Notes: generated from the letters alone by a model not told the origin. DNA of 52,597 bases from Pontibacillus marinus BH030004 = DSM 16465 (GCF_000425225.1 NZ_AULJ01000035.1:14220-66816), one strand, 5' to 3'; positions 1-9,082 are shown, counted from the first letter of the stretch. Program-made: numbers and translations.

Positions 1-147
1 TAAGCGACAGATTCGCTCGGGTAGGCGATGGATTCGCTCGGGTAAGCGACAGATTCGCTCGGGTAAGCGACGGAATCGCTCGGGTAGGCGACGGAATCGC
101 TCGGGTAGGAGACAGAATCCCACGGCTAGACGCCGAATTCCCTCGCC
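1..147. repeat. 21-bp tandem repeat array, about 6-7 units
   Basis: Units of 21 bp begin at 1, 22, 43, 64, 85, 106 and 127. The first five are near identical (TAAGCGACAGATTCGCTCGG-like), and the last two decay. Each unit contains a short inverted pair, GCGA and TCGC, around a 5-base loop. The array touches the left edge, so its full length is unknown. The unit is a multiple of three, so several frames stay open as heptapeptide repeats, but no start or ribosome site supports a gene. It lies beyond the terminator of the hemolysin III gene, in otherwise empty sequence. Confidence 0.9.
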
Positions 148-211
148 CCCCTGCACTACCGCCTCGCATTTTATCTCGAAACCAAGTATTCAACAAACGG
201 GGGCTATAATG

Positions 212-243
212 AAAAAAGCTCAGAGCATAAACTCTGAGCTTTT
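212..243 (-). terminator. Rho-independent terminator of the TrhA gene
   Basis: A 12-bp perfect stem (arms 214-225 and 232-243, AAAGCTCAGAG type) is followed by a T-run on the minus strand. It lies directly beyond the stop codon of the minus-strand gene. Confidence 0.85.
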
Positions 244-253
244 GGTGCTTTTA

Positions 254-889
254 TTAAATCACATATTTAAATATCGCAAAGAAGTGTACAACGGATCCGG
301 CTATTACGAACAAGTGCCAGACGGCATGGTGGAAAGTGAAGCTTCTCCAAACATAAAAGATTGCCCCAATGGAATATAATACGCCGCCGACAACTAGTAA
401 AACAATGCCTCCGAAAGCGAATGTTGCCACTAATGGACCCCAAGCAAGAACAATAATCCAACCCATCAATACATAAAATACCGTCGATAACACAACAAAG
501 CGTTTTACAAAGAACATTTTAAAGATAACCCCTGAAATTGCAAGTCCCCAGACAATTCCAAATAACGTCCAACCTAATGTTCCACGAAGGTTAACTAATA
601 ATATAGGAGTGTAAGTCCCAGCAATGAACAAGTATATGGCTGCATGATCAAAAATTTCAAAGATGTCTTTCCATTTACCTGGCGGGAAGCTATGCACTAA
701 TGTAGAACACGTGTATAAAATGATCATAGTAGCACCGTAAATCGAGACAGCTACAATTTCCCAAGGGTTGCCTTCTAAACTAGCAAAAACAACAAGGAGA
801 ACAAGCGCTGCAATACTTAACAGAACACCAATACCGTGTGTGATTGCATTAGCAATTTCCTCTTTTTTCGTAAAAGTATGTGTTTCCAA
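254..889 (-). CDS. trhA: Hemolysin III / TrhA family (PAQR-like) membrane protein
   Basis: A protein of about 211 residues with seven predicted membrane segments. Motifs typical of the hemolysin III/PAQR family are visible: an N-terminal EEIANAITHGIG, STLVHSF, then DHAAIYLFIAGTYTP, and a C-terminal HHAVWHLFVIAGS. Its His and Asp residues are the family's presumed metal site. It resembles B. subtilis YplQ. A TTG start at 889 is chosen because AGGAAGAGG lies 8 bases upstream and the product then starts like YplQ. An ATG at 922 would add 11 residues but has no clear ribosome site. Family members affect membrane energetics or lipid homeostasis, and true haemolytic activity is doubtful. The gene is divergent from ykuI. 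Confidence 0.85.
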   Translation of the reverse strand: METHTFTKKEEIANAITHGIGVLLSIAALVLLVVFASLEGNPWEIVAVSIYGATMIILYTCSTLVHSFPPGKWKDIFEIFDHAAIYLFIAGTYTPILLVNLRGTLGWTLFGIVWGLAISGVIFKMFFVKRFVVLSTVFYVLMGWIIVLAWGPLVATFAFGGIVLLVVGGVLYSIGAIFYVWRSFTFHHAVWHLFVIAGSVVHFFAIFKYVI

Positions 890-1084
890 GAGACAAAACC
901 TCTTCCTAACCGTTTTCTCCATTATAGCTTTTTTGGGTCATATAAGCCAAAACATAACTATAAAAATTTTGTAAATGACTGTTGAGTAAATACATAAAAG
1001 CAATGAAACCTACAGATTTTAAGCTATCTCTATTATAATAAAAAGTGATTCCAAACAGAGCAAGAACATAACGGGGGAATGAAA

Positions 1085-2299
1085 ATGGATCCATTAGATA
1101 TCGTCGGAAATCTCAGTAACATAAAACCTGCTTATCAACCCGTATTTTCAGCGGTCAAACATGACATAATCGGATATGAAGTTCTTGGACGAATTGACCA
1201 TGAGGGTGTTTGGAAGAGTCTTGGAGACTTTTTTCAGGATTCACAAGTGCCGGATGAATTTAAACTAGAAGTCGATACACACATCTTAACGATTGCGATA
1301 GAGGATATTATGAAACATGATGATAAAAAGCTTCTATTTATCAATCGTAATGCCAAAGAGCTAATGCTTGAAAATGGGGAGACATTTATTGAAGCCCTTC
1401 AACCCTTTGTAGAGAGAGGCTTTTCCCTGAGTCGAATTGTTCTTGAAATTACAGAACATGATTTTGATGAAGACTTTGAATCACTGAATCATTTATTACT
1501 TTATTATAAGACGTATGGAATTCAAATCGCAGTTGATCATGTAGGAGCGAAAAGTTCTAATCTTGATCGTTTGCGTCAATTAGAACCTCATATTTTGAAA
1601 GTTGACTCTAAGGTCTTGAGAGATAATGACTCAAGTGGTTATCAGGATATTATTTATTCCTTGTCTATGCTAGCAAGAAGAATTGGTGCAGCCTTATTAT
1701 TTGAAAATATTGAGGATTCATTCCAGCTTTACTATGCATGGAAACATGGTGGACGCTTTTATCAAGGGTTTTACCTAGGGGAACCTTCTTATCACTTCTT
1801 AGATCCTTTCGAGAAGGAATCTCTTATCAAAAGCCAGGTAGATTCTTTTATAAGAAGAGAGAAAGAGGTAATCGAAAAACGACTTGAGTTTGTGCTTAAG
1901 TGGGATCAGTGTTTAAGGGATTCACTTGTCCATTGGGATGGACCTAAGCGTGCGGATTCCTATCTTGATAAGGTTACGTCTGACTTTAATTATGAAAGTT
2001 TTCGTATGTACATTTGTGATAGTAATGGGAAGCAGATATCATCTAACTTTCGACAAAGAGATGAAGAGTGGATCAAAGAACCAGAAATATTAGGAACTAA
2101 CTGGGCATTTCGCCCATACTTTTTAGAAAATATGATGCAAATGAAAACGTGGAATAAAGGGCGTTTATCTGATCTTTATTCAGATATTGAAACAAGAGAA
2201 ATGGTTCGCACGTTTAGTTTTCCGTTATCGGATCATCATTTTATTTTTATTGATATACGATATGACTTTATCTATGAAAATGAATCGTTATTGATGTGA
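1085..2299 (+). CDS. ykuI: YkuI-like degenerate EAL domain c-di-GMP binding protein
   Basis: A 404-residue cytoplasmic protein. Residues of about 20-250 form an EAL domain, and about 260-400 the PAS-like YkuI C-terminal domain. The signature EALLR is EVLGR here, as in B. subtilis YkuI, followed by FINRN, VLEITEH, AVDHVG and a late GGRFYQGFYLG. Known YkuI binds c-di-GMP but has little or no phosphodiesterase activity, so a receptor role is likely. The ATG at 1085 is preferred because the GGGGGA ribosome site would sit against the upstream ATG at 1079. The product then starts MDPLDIV, matching the family. It is a single-gene unit ended by a strong terminator. Confidence 0.9.
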   Translation: MDPLDIVGNLSNIKPAYQPVFSAVKHDIIGYEVLGRIDHEGVWKSLGDFFQDSQVPDEFKLEVDTHILTIAIEDIMKHDDKKLLFINRNAKELMLENGETFIEALQPFVERGFSLSRIVLEITEHDFDEDFESLNHLLLYYKTYGIQIAVDHVGAKSSNLDRLRQLEPHILKVDSKVLRDNDSSGYQDIIYSLSMLARRIGAALLFENIEDSFQLYYAWKHGGRFYQGFYLGEPSYHFLDPFEKESLIKSQVDSFIRREKEVIEKRLEFVLKWDQCLRDSLVHWDGPKRADSYLDKVTSDFNYESFRMYICDSNGKQISSNFRQRDEEWIKEPEILGTNWAFRPYFLENMMQMKTWNKGRLSDLYSDIETREMVRTFSFPLSDHHFIFIDIRYDFIYENESLLM

Positions 2300-2340
2300 A
2301 AAAGGCTGATCTCACTTGATTGTGAGGTCAGCCTTTTTTC
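2300..2340 (+). terminator. Rho-independent terminator after ykuI
   Basis: A 16-bp stem with one wobble pair (arms 2300-2315 and 2322-2337, AAAAGGCTGATCTCAC type) is followed by a T-run. It begins one base after the ykuI stop. Confidence 0.9.
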
Positions 2341-2574
2341 TTCATTTTTTAAGGATATTCCCTAAAAAGATACATAGCTTGTCTGCTTGAGTGTGTTTTG
2401 TCTAAAAAGGATGTATACCTATTAACGATTCGTCATATCTTTTCAAAGAGTGCTTAAAACTGTGTTAATACTTGCAATCCTTGTCTCTTCTTGGTGTGAT
2501 TTTACGAACGAATAGCCCTTTTTAGCATAATATATATTGATAGAATAAGAGGTAAGAAAGGAAAGTTGCCAACC

Positions 2575-2697
2575 ATGAACTACCATTGCTTACATTGTTG
2601 TTTTATTACACAACAAGAAGATTTTTGTCCAGCTTGTGGCCAAAAAAATTTAATCCCGATTCACATCGAAGTTCATTCCAACAAAGGTGCAAAATAA
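2575..2697 (+). CDS. 40-residue zinc-ribbon peptide, unknown function
   Basis: A short gene with the ribosome site AAAGGAAAG about 9 bases upstream of its ATG. The peptide reads MNYHCLHCCF at its start and has CPACG near the middle, giving a CxxC-x12-CxxC pattern typical of a small zinc ribbon. It has no signal peptide or membrane segment. The C-terminus is basic and His-containing. It is separated from ykuI by a terminator and 230 bp, and from the next gene by a weak hairpin. I do not recognise a named family. Small zinc ribbons often bind RNA or protein partners, but the role here is unknown. Confidence 0.65.
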   Translation: MNYHCLHCCFITQQEDFCPACGQKNLIPIHIEVHSNKGAK

Positions 2698-2707
2698 TAA
2701 AATCATG

Positions 2708-2746
2708 AAGAGAGATTTTTCCTTTTATGTAAGGAGTCTCTCTTTG
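2708..2746 (+). terminator. Weak terminator-like hairpin after the zinc-ribbon gene
   Basis: AAGAGAGA (2708-2715) can pair with TCTCTCTT (2737-2744), with further CCTT/AAGG pairing inside. The T-rich tail is short, so it may only partly separate this gene from the next. Confidence 0.4.
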
Positions 2747-2769
2747 GTTTAAAAGAAGGTGGAGGATCT

Positions 2770-3255
2770 ATGAACAGTAGAATAATGTTGGTGGTGTTAA
2801 GTTTCGTTTTATTTACGTGTATTCCTAGTGTACAAGCAAGTGAACAAGTAGATCAGCCTGATTGGCAATCCATAATGGAACAAGCTCACAACGTTCAATC
2901 GAAATACTCAAACAAATCAGTTGAGTACACAACGATCCGTAAAGACTTCCGAACAGTATTTACAAAAGAAGCGATGATGTCCATTTTTATGGAGCATATT
3001 CTGATTCATGAGGAGTTATACCGTTTAGCATCAACAGACTTTTCACCTTACATTATTCCAAGCTTGAATTGGACAAGTTTTCATGTACAAGAATCAAGTA
3101 AGAATGAAGTTATCTTATTGGAAGACCATAGAGAACCTACAGAATTAATGGGGCCTCAACGAATTTTAAGAAAGGTTACCATTACTCAGACAGAAGAAGG
3201 TTGGAGAATCAGTCATTTAGATTGGGTACAAAAAGAAGAGTCCAATAAAGAGTAA
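2770..3255 (+). CDS. Secreted protein of unknown function
   Basis: A 161-residue protein with a classical signal peptide: an N-terminal basic residue, a hydrophobic stretch at about 5-20, and a VQA cleavage site near residue 23. The mature part has about 138 residues, is mixed alpha/beta, and ends in a pattern ITQTEEGWRISHLDW that resembles the last strand of SnoaL/NTF2-like or YkuO/DUF3993-type folds. That similarity is a weak impression, not a firm match. A good ribosome site, GGTGGAGG, stands 6 bases upstream. No cysteine is present at the cleavage site, so it should be released or wall-associated rather than lipid-anchored. Confidence 0.7.
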   Translation: MNSRIMLVVLSFVLFTCIPSVQASEQVDQPDWQSIMEQAHNVQSKYSNKSVEYTTIRKDFRTVFTKEAMMSIFMEHILIHEELYRLASTDFSPYIIPSLNWTSFHVQESSKNEVILLEDHREPTELMGPQRILRKVTITQTEEGWRISHLDWVQKEESNKE

Positions 3256-3375
3256 TGTTTTTTGATAAGCCGATACAAATAACATTTTTTTCAGATGAAA
3301 ATATGTTACAATGTTTTTTGGGATGAAAAAAACAAAATTGACTCCTCATGTGTTCTTCAGAAGGAGTGTACGACA

Positions 3376-3819
3376 ATGATAAGTATAGAACGAGAAGAAC
3401 TAGATGAGTATTCAGTAGAAGACCTTATGATTCCATCCGAAAAAGTGGCCCACGTTCAAGGTGGGAACCCAATGGAACATGCTTTATTAGTATTAGTTAA
3501 ATCCGGGTATTCTGCTGTACCTGTATTAGATGCTCAATATAAACTAAAAGGAATTATTAGTAAGACCATTATTATCGATAACATACTCGGAATTGAACAG
3601 TTTGAATTAGACAAATTATCCTCTATATGTGTTGAAGAAGTGATGGATACCGAAATTCCATACTTAAAACGCGGAAATTCTTTTGTTGATGGACTTCGAT
3701 CTGTTATTGATCATCCTTTCGTGTGTGTCATTGATGAAGAAGGTCACTTTGATGGTATTTTAACTAGACGTGCCATTCTAAAGAGAACCAATCAACATTT
3801 AGACTTAAAAAAATCTTAA
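3376..3819 (+). CDS. darB: c-di-AMP receptor DarB (CbpB/YkuL), tandem CBS protein
   Basis: A 147-residue soluble protein made of two CBS domains (about 15-70 and 80-140), the same length as B. subtilis DarB (YkuL). In that species DarB binds c-di-AMP; when free it interacts with the (p)ppGpp synthetase Rel and with pyruvate carboxylase, linking potassium and c-di-AMP status to the stringent response and anaplerosis. The ATG at 3376 is chosen because AAGGAG is 9 bases upstream and the length fits; an in-frame ATG at 3295 has no ribosome site. A perfect terminator follows. The partner c-di-AMP target KtrC is encoded later in this window. Confidence 0.9.
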   Translation: MISIEREELDEYSVEDLMIPSEKVAHVQGGNPMEHALLVLVKSGYSAVPVLDAQYKLKGIISKTIIIDNILGIEQFELDKLSSICVEEVMDTEIPYLKRGNSFVDGLRSVIDHPFVCVIDEEGHFDGILTRRAILKRTNQHLDLKKS

Positions 3820-3831
3820 TATGAACGATAT

Positions 3832-3866
3832 AAATTGTTGGCTTATAAATTAAGCCAACAATTTTT
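3832..3866 (+). terminator. Terminator after darB
   Basis: A 14-bp perfect stem (3832-3845 with 3851-3864, AAATTGTTGGCTTA) is followed by a T-run. Confidence 0.85.
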
Positions 3867-3895
3867 CTGTGCAATCGTTTTGGGTTTGGGGGGAT

Positions 3896-5398
3896 ATGAT
3901 GGAGCAATCTAGCCATCAGAAAACGAGTCAGTCTAATTCAAAGCGACCTTTTGTACTTGCTGCGATCATGCTGGCCATGTTTCTTGCTGCTATTGAAGCA
4001 ACCATTGTTTCAACTGCTATGCCAAGTATTGCATCAGATCTTGGTGGATTTTCTTTATATAGCTGGGTGTTTTCTGCTTATTTGCTAACGAATGCGAGTA
4101 CAGTACTTATCTTTGGTAAGCTATCAGATATTTTTGGTCGCAAACCAATCTTTTTAATGGGTATAAGTTTGTTTTTAACAGGATCGTTATTATGTGGCTT
4201 TTCAACTTCCATGGAAATGCTTATTGTATTTAGGTTTATTCAAGGTATTGGCGCTGGTGCGTTAATGCCTATAGCATCAACGATTGTTGGTGATATTTAT
4301 ACAAAAGAAGAGCGAGCTCAAATACAAGGGTATCTAGCAAGTGTGTGGGGGATTTCAGCTGTAACGGGTCCAGTACTAGGTGGCTTCTTTGTTGATGTTT
4401 TGAACTGGAAGTATGTATTCTGGATGAACCTTCCTTTAGGGTTTTTAGCGATTGTCGGAATTGTAGTGTTTTTCAAAGAGGACATTGAAAAAGAAAAACG
4501 ATCAATTGATTACATAGGGTCTCTTCTTCTAATCTTTAGTGTATCTTCGTTAATGATGATTCTTGTTGAGGGTGGGGTAGCCATTCCATGGAATTCCAAT
4601 ACAATGTTTCTATTAATGATGTTCTCACTCATAGCTTTCCTCTTATTTATCTTTCAAGAACGAAGAGCTAAAGATCCGATGATGCCTTTTTCTATTTGGA
4701 CCTATAGATCGATTACAGTCGCCAATATAACATCTTTAACAACAGGGATGATTTTAATTGGGGTATCAAGCTTCTTACCGGCATTTGTCCAGGGTGTAAT
4801 GGAGCAATCAGCAACAGTAGCTGGATTTACACTGACTGCGATGTCTATTGGGTGGCCGATTTCTTCTACTATTGCAGGGCGACTTTTATTAAAGATTGGA
4901 TTCCGAACGACTTCTATTTTGGGAGGATTAGCTCTTATAATTGGTGGAGTCTTCTTCTTCCTGCTAACTCCAGAGAAAGGACCTTTTTGGGCAGCTGCAG
5001 GTTCATTTTTCATTGGAGTGGGTATGGGTTTATCAACAACTTCTTTTATTGTTTCAATTCAAAACACGGTGGATTGGAAAAGAAGAGGTATTGCTACAGC
5101 CACAAATATGTTTATGCGGACGTTAGGAAGTGCACTTGGAGCAGCACTCTTGGGTGGTATTCTGAATGGGAAAATACAATCTGTTATTAAGGAAAGAGGT
5201 CTTGAAAATCAAGCTTCAGTGGATACAACAAATATCCTGTTAGACGCTGAAAAAAGAAGCTCGCTCTCAGAGGATGTGCTACAAACTCTGCAAGATGCAT
5301 TAACGATTGGATTGCATCAAGTTTATATTGGGTTACTCTTACTTGCAATCCTATCTTTTGTCTTAATCATATTTTTACCTAAAGGTGATAAAGCATGA
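3896..5398 (+). CDS. MFS drug:H+ antiporter, DHA2 (14-TMS, EmrB/QacA) family
   Basis: A protein of about 500 residues with 14 predicted membrane segments. Family motifs are clear: LDxT-like AIEATIVSTAMPSIASDL in TM1, GKLSDIFGRKP between TM2 and TM3 (motif A), FRFIQGIGAGALMPI in TM4, and GPVLGGFFVDVLNWKYVFW in TM5 (motif C, antiporter signature). It should export hydrophobic or cationic compounds using the proton gradient. The start at 3896 (or 3899) is supported by the GGGGGGA ribosome site; an in-frame GTG at 3869 lies inside the preceding terminator. No substrate can be assigned. The next gene, dapH, follows 69 bp later without a visible terminator. Confidence 0.88.
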   Translation: MMEQSSHQKTSQSNSKRPFVLAAIMLAMFLAAIEATIVSTAMPSIASDLGGFSLYSWVFSAYLLTNASTVLIFGKLSDIFGRKPIFLMGISLFLTGSLLCGFSTSMEMLIVFRFIQGIGAGALMPIASTIVGDIYTKEERAQIQGYLASVWGISAVTGPVLGGFFVDVLNWKYVFWMNLPLGFLAIVGIVVFFKEDIEKEKRSIDYIGSLLLIFSVSSLMMILVEGGVAIPWNSNTMFLLMMFSLIAFLLFIFQERRAKDPMMPFSIWTYRSITVANITSLTTGMILIGVSSFLPAFVQGVMEQSATVAGFTLTAMSIGWPISSTIAGRLLLKIGFRTTSILGGLALIIGGVFFFLLTPEKGPFWAAAGSFFIGVGMGLSTTSFIVSIQNTVDWKRRGIATATNMFMRTLGSALGAALLGGILNGKIQSVIKERGLENQASVDTTNILLDAEKRSSLSEDVLQTLQDALTIGLHQVYIGLLLLAILSFVLIIFLPKGDKA

Positions 5399-5402
5399 AT
5401 TC

Positions 5403-5431
5403 TTGTCACGGCGAACTCACTTTGATAAAGT
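5403..5431 (+). promoter_or_regulatory. Candidate sigma-A promoter for dapH
   Basis: TTGTCA (5403-5408) and TAAAGT (5426-5431) are spaced by 17 bp, just after the exporter stop codon. The -10 box is imperfect. Confidence 0.35.
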
Positions 5432-5467
5432 AATAAAGAGTCTTACATATGAAGGAGGAGCAATCCC

Positions 5468-6187
5468 ATGGAAATGATGGACGCAAATGAAATTATTTCA
5501 TTTATTTCAAACAGTAAAAAATCAACACCAGTGAAAGTATATATTAAAGGTGAAAACCTTAAGACGATTGACTTTGGTGAAGATGTTAAGGATTTCGTTC
5601 ACAACGAATCAGGCGTATTATTTGGTGAGTGGAAGGATATCGAACCTCTACTTAAAGAAAACAAAGATTCAATCGCTGATTATGTTGTAGAAAATGACCG
5701 TCGTAACTCTGCTATTCCTACTCTTGACCTTAAAAACGTAAATGCTCGTATCGAGCCAGGTGCAACAATCCGTGATCAGGTTGAGATCGGTGATGGTGCA
5801 GTTATCATGATGGGTGCGACCATTAACATTGGTTCTGTTGTAGGTGAAGGCACAATGATCGACATGAACGTTGCACTTGGTGGACGTGCTACTGTTGGTA
5901 AGAATTGCCACATTGGTGCTGGGACAGTATTAGCTGGCGTAATCGAGCCACCATCTGCTAAGCCTGTTGTAGTAGAAGACGAAGTCGTAATCGGAGCTAA
6001 TGTTGTTGTTCTTGAAGGTGTAACAGTTGGGAAAGGCTCTGTAGTTGCTGCAGGCGCTGTTGTTACACAAGATGTGCCTCCAAATTCTGTAGTTGCAGGT
6101 ACACCTGCCAAAGTCATCAAAGAAATTGATGAGCAGACAAAAGGTAAAACAGAGATTAAACAAGAACTACGTAAGTTAGATCAATAA
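5468..6187 (+). CDS. dapH: Tetrahydrodipicolinate N-acetyltransferase
   Basis: A 239-residue enzyme of the acetylated diaminopimelate/lysine pathway. It transfers acetyl from acetyl-CoA to tetrahydrodipicolinate. The N-terminal 85 residues are a DapH-specific alpha/beta domain ([16 protein letters not shown]). Residues of about 90-215 are a left-handed parallel beta-helix with hexapeptide repeats ([32 protein letters not shown]), ending [10 protein letters not shown]. It closely resembles B. subtilis YkuQ (236 residues). A very strong ribosome site, AAGGAGGAG, precedes it. dapL follows, so the two steps are adjacent. Confidence 0.96.
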   Translation: MEMMDANEIISFISNSKKSTPVKVYIKGENLKTIDFGEDVKDFVHNESGVLFGEWKDIEPLLKENKDSIADYVVENDRRNSAIPTLDLKNVNARIEPGATIRDQVEIGDGAVIMMGATINIGSVVGEGTMIDMNVALGGRATVGKNCHIGAGTVLAGVIEPPSAKPVVVEDEVVIGANVVVLEGVTVGKGSVVAAGAVVTQDVPPNSVVAGTPAKVIKEIDEQTKGKTEIKQELRKLDQ

Positions 6188-6194
6188 AGAATGG

Positions 6195-6223
6195 AAGCAG
6201 GAGTGCAATGCTCCTGCTTTTTT
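6195..6223 (+). terminator. Intra-operon terminator between dapH and dapL
   Basis: GCAGGAG (6197-6203) pairs with CTCCTGC (6211-6217), followed by six T. It lies between two genes of one pathway, so it probably attenuates rather than separates them. Confidence 0.75.
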
Positions 6224-6247
6224 CATAAACAAATTGAGGTGAAATAG

Positions 6248-7363
6248 GTGAATCTAGAACAATTGCAAAGCATTCGAAGAGATTTACACCAAATTCCTGA
6301 GCTTGGCTTCCAAGAGAAAAAAACACAACAATATCTTCTTGAATACCTTCATCGTATTAAAAATGAAAAGATGGAGATTCAAACTTGGAAAACCGGGGTA
6401 TTGGTAAAAATCACAGGTAGGAATGCTGAAGAAACAATCGCATATCGTGCAGATATTGATGCACTTCCGATTACTGAAGAAACAAACTACTCGTTTGAGT
6501 CTCAACATAAAGGGAACATGCATGCATGTGGTCATGATTTTCATATGACGATTGCACTTGGTGCGCTAACACGATTAGCAGAGAACCCTCCACATAACAA
6601 TGTGGTATTTATTTTCCAACCTGCTGAGGAAAACCCTGGAGGGGCACTTCCTATGCTGCAGAGTGAGGAATTAAAAGCATGGTGGCCTGATCGGATTTTC
6701 GCCTTACATATTGCACCTGAATACCCTGTTGGGACGATCGCTTCACGAAGCGGTTTGTTATTTGCAAACACGAGCGAACTCTTTATGGATTTTAAAGGAA
6801 AAGGTGGACATGCAGCATACCCGCATACAGCAAAGGACATGGTGGTAGCTGCTAGTTCTTTTAACGTCCAGGCCCAACACATTGTTGCTCGTACAGTAGA
6901 TCCTCTGGATTCAGCTGTCCTGACAGTAGGGAAGATGACAGCAGGTTTTGTTCAAAATGGTATTGCTGAAAATGCTCGTTTAGAAGGAACCATGCGAGCT
7001 TTTAAAGCCGAAACGATGTCAGGTATGAAGCAAAATGTTGAAGGGTTGGCTAAAGCCATCGAATTGGCCTATGAATGCACCGTATCCATTGATTATGGAT
7101 CGAACTATTATCAAGTATTTAATCATGAACAGTTTATGGAACCATTTCAACAGATTGTCGAAAAACGAGGGTTTAAATATGTAGATTGTCCGCCTGCCAT
7201 GACAGGTGAAGACTTCGGCTATATGCTTCGTGATATTCCAGGCTTTATGTTCTGGCTTGGTGTAGATTCTCCTTATGGACTTCACCATAGCCAATTGCAG
7301 CCAAAGGAAGAAGCGTTAGAAGTAGGGGTTCAAGTTGTAGAAGCGACTATTCGAGAGCTCTAA
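6248..7363 (+). CDS. dapL: N-acetyldiaminopimelate deacetylase
   Basis: A 371-residue M20-family metallohydrolase that removes acetyl from N-acetyl-LL-diaminopimelate. The metal-site motifs are visible: [38 protein letters not shown] and GEDFGYM. The dimerisation domain occupies about residues 175-290 ([10 protein letters not shown]). It matches the B. subtilis YkuR family in length and order. It starts with GTG behind GAGGTG. The preceding hairpin suggests lower expression than dapH. Together with dapH it supplies meso-diaminopimelate for peptidoglycan and lysine. Confidence 0.94.
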   Translation: MNLEQLQSIRRDLHQIPELGFQEKKTQQYLLEYLHRIKNEKMEIQTWKTGVLVKITGRNAEETIAYRADIDALPITEETNYSFESQHKGNMHACGHDFHMTIALGALTRLAENPPHNNVVFIFQPAEENPGGALPMLQSEELKAWWPDRIFALHIAPEYPVGTIASRSGLLFANTSELFMDFKGKGGHAAYPHTAKDMVVAASSFNVQAQHIVARTVDPLDSAVLTVGKMTAGFVQNGIAENARLEGTMRAFKAETMSGMKQNVEGLAKAIELAYECTVSIDYGSNYYQVFNHEQFMEPFQQIVEKRGFKYVDCPPAMTGEDFGYMLRDIPGFMFWLGVDSPYGLHHSQLQPKEEALEVGVQVVEATIREL

Positions 7364-7443
7364 CAGTCGTGCATACCCTTCTGGGAAGAGGATACACTAA
7401 CGGTTGAAGGACTGTGTCCTGAGATTAGAAGGAGGTATGTATT

Positions 7444-7689
7444 GTGGCTCGAATTGGAGTTGAAGGAACATTAACAGATGTAAAAAATGCGCTACAATCA
7501 AAAGGTCATGATTGCGTAGATTTACGCAATGAAGATGACGCAAATGGATGCGACTGCTGCGTAATATCTGGTCAGGATAAAGATGTTATGGGTATGGCAG
7601 ATGCTTCTATTCAAGGTTCAGTGATCAATGCCGATGGAATGACAGCAGATGAGGTTTGTCAGGCTGTTGAGGCACGTGGACAACAATAG
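7444..7689 (+). CDS. ykuS: UPF0180 protein YkuS
   Basis: An 81-residue protein starting with GTG after a full AAGGAGG ribosome site. It shows the UPF0180 pattern: an N-terminal [29 protein letters not shown] in the middle, and a Cys-Cys pair at residues 40-41. B. subtilis YkuS sits in the same place after dapL. The function of the family is not established. It is soluble, with no signal peptide. A terminator follows. Confidence 0.9.
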   Translation: MARIGVEGTLTDVKNALQSKGHDCVDLRNEDDANGCDCCVISGQDKDVMGMADASIQGSVINADGMTADEVCQAVEARGQQ

Positions 7690-7698
7690 AGTGTCCCT

Positions 7699-7736
7699 AA
7701 GCTGGCTCAATAGAGTTGAGTCAGCTTTCTTTTTAT
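7699..7736 (+). terminator. Terminator after ykuS
   Basis: AAGCTGGCTCAA (7699-7710) pairs with TTGAGTCAGCTT (7716-7727) with one wobble, followed by a T-rich tail. Confidence 0.8.
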
Positions 7737-7798
7737 TCATTCAGATCATTGCAGTTATCTTATTCTATATTGTTTTTATGGTTTAGGGGAGAGGTTGT

Positions 7799-9082
7799 AT
7801 GATTACGTTAAAAATAGGATTAGTTATTGTTCTAATCATTGCGACTGCATTTTTTGTAGCTAGTGAATTTGCTATTGTCAAAGTAAGAAAGAGCCGTATT
7901 GAATCATTATCACAGAATGGTAACAAGAAAGCTGATAAAGTTTTACACATTATAAAAAATCTAGATAATTATTTATCTGCCTGCCAATTGGGGATTACGA
8001 TTACCTCACTAGGTTTGGGTTGGCTAGGGGAGCCGACGGTAGATAAGTTATTACGACCTGTTTTTGCTCAATTTGGTTTACCAGAAGCTTTAAGTCATAC
8101 AGTCTCATTTGCGGTATCATTCTTTATTATTACATTTCTTCATGTTGTTTTAGGCGAGTTAGCTCCAAAGACAATTGCTATTCAAAAAGCCGAGTCCATT
8201 TCGCTTATGTTAGCTCGACCATTAATTTGGTTCCACCGCATCATGTATCCATTTATCTGGTTGCTAAATGGCTCAGCGAATATGTTTGTTCGTCTGTTTG
8301 GCTATCAAACCACTAAAGAGCAAGAAGAGGTTCACTCTGAAGAAGAACTACGCTATATATTAACTCAAAGCTATCAACAAGGAGAAATCACACCTTCTGA
8401 GTATAAATATGTAGATCGCATTTTTGAATTTGATAATCGATCAGCCAAAGAAATTATGATCCCACGTACAGAAGTAGTTGTTGTGGATGTTAATGAATCT
8501 ATGACTGAGATTATGGAGAGAATGCGTGCGGAACGTTATTCGAGATATCCGGTTATTAACGAGGATAAAGACGATATTGTCGGAGTTATTCATATGAAAG
8601 AATTGTTTTATGATAACTGTGATGATACAAGTCATATTAGGGATTATATACGACCTGTTCCAAAAATTTTCGAAAACGTTGCTTTAAAAGACTTGCTTCT
8701 GAAAATGCAAAAGGAACATATTCATATGGCCATTTTAACGGATGAATATGGAGGGACATCTGGTATAGCTACTGTAGAAGATATCTTAGAAGAGATTGTC
8801 GGCGAAATTCGAGATGAATTCGATGAATCTGAAGAATTACCGATGGAGAAGCTTGAAGACGGAACAAGGCTGCTAGACGGTAAAATGTCTATTCAAGATG
8901 TAAATGATTTCTTTAACTTAAACCTTGATCACGATGAAGTAGATACGATATCAGGTTGGGTTTTAACACAATACATTGAAGCAGAAGAAGGAACAGAGAT
9001 CGAAGTCGATCCTTATCTATTTAGAGTAGAAGAGATGGAAGATTCCTATATCAGAAAGATAAAAGTGTGGGAGAAAGAATAA
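7799..9082 (+). CDS. CNNM/CBS/CorC-HlyC family ion transport protein
   Basis: A 427-residue membrane protein in three parts: a CNNM (DUF21) transmembrane domain at about 1-190 with three to four helices (FFVASEFAIVKVRKSR, SACQLGITITSLGLGWLGEP), a CBS pair at about 210-335 (IMIPRTEV, YSRYPVINED, ILTDEYGGTSGIATVEDILEEIVGEI), and a C-terminal CorC/HlyC domain at about 350-425. The family includes B. subtilis YhdP, YugS and YrkA; several members export Mg2+ or other divalent cations. Which paralogue this is cannot be decided from the sequence alone. It is a single-gene unit ended by a strong hairpin shared with the convergent mscS-like gene. Confidence 0.9.
   Translation: MITLKIGLVIVLIIATAFFVASEFAIVKVRKSRIESLSQNGNKKADKVLHIIKNLDNYLSACQLGITITSLGLGWLGEPTVDKLLRPVFAQFGLPEALSHTVSFAVSFFIITFLHVVLGELAPKTIAIQKAESISLMLARPLIWFHRIMYPFIWLLNGSANMFVRLFGYQTTKEQEEVHSEEELRYILTQSYQQGEITPSEYKYVDRIFEFDNRSAKEIMIPRTEVVVVDVNESMTEIMERMRAERYSRYPVINEDKDDIVGVIHMKELFYDNCDDTSHIRDYIRPVPKIFENVALKDLLLKMQKEHIHMAILTDEYGGTSGIATVEDILEEIVGEIRDEFDESEELPMEKLEDGTRLLDGKMSIQDVNDFFNLNLDHDEVDTISGWVLTQYIEAEEGTEIEVDPYLFRVEEMEDSYIRKIKVWEKE

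Noticed and set aside
1-180. Open frames through the tandem repeat encoding heptapeptide repeats
   Set aside because: Open only because the unit is a multiple of three without stops in some frames; no start codon with a ribosome site and no conserved product.
5399-5467. Lysine riboswitch before dapH
   Set aside because: Only 69 bp are available, far too short for an L-box, and no matching structure is seen.
5776-6120. 114-codon frame antisense to dapH
   Set aside because: Shadow of the hexapeptide repeat coding sequence; Thr/Pro/Ala-rich chance product with no start site.
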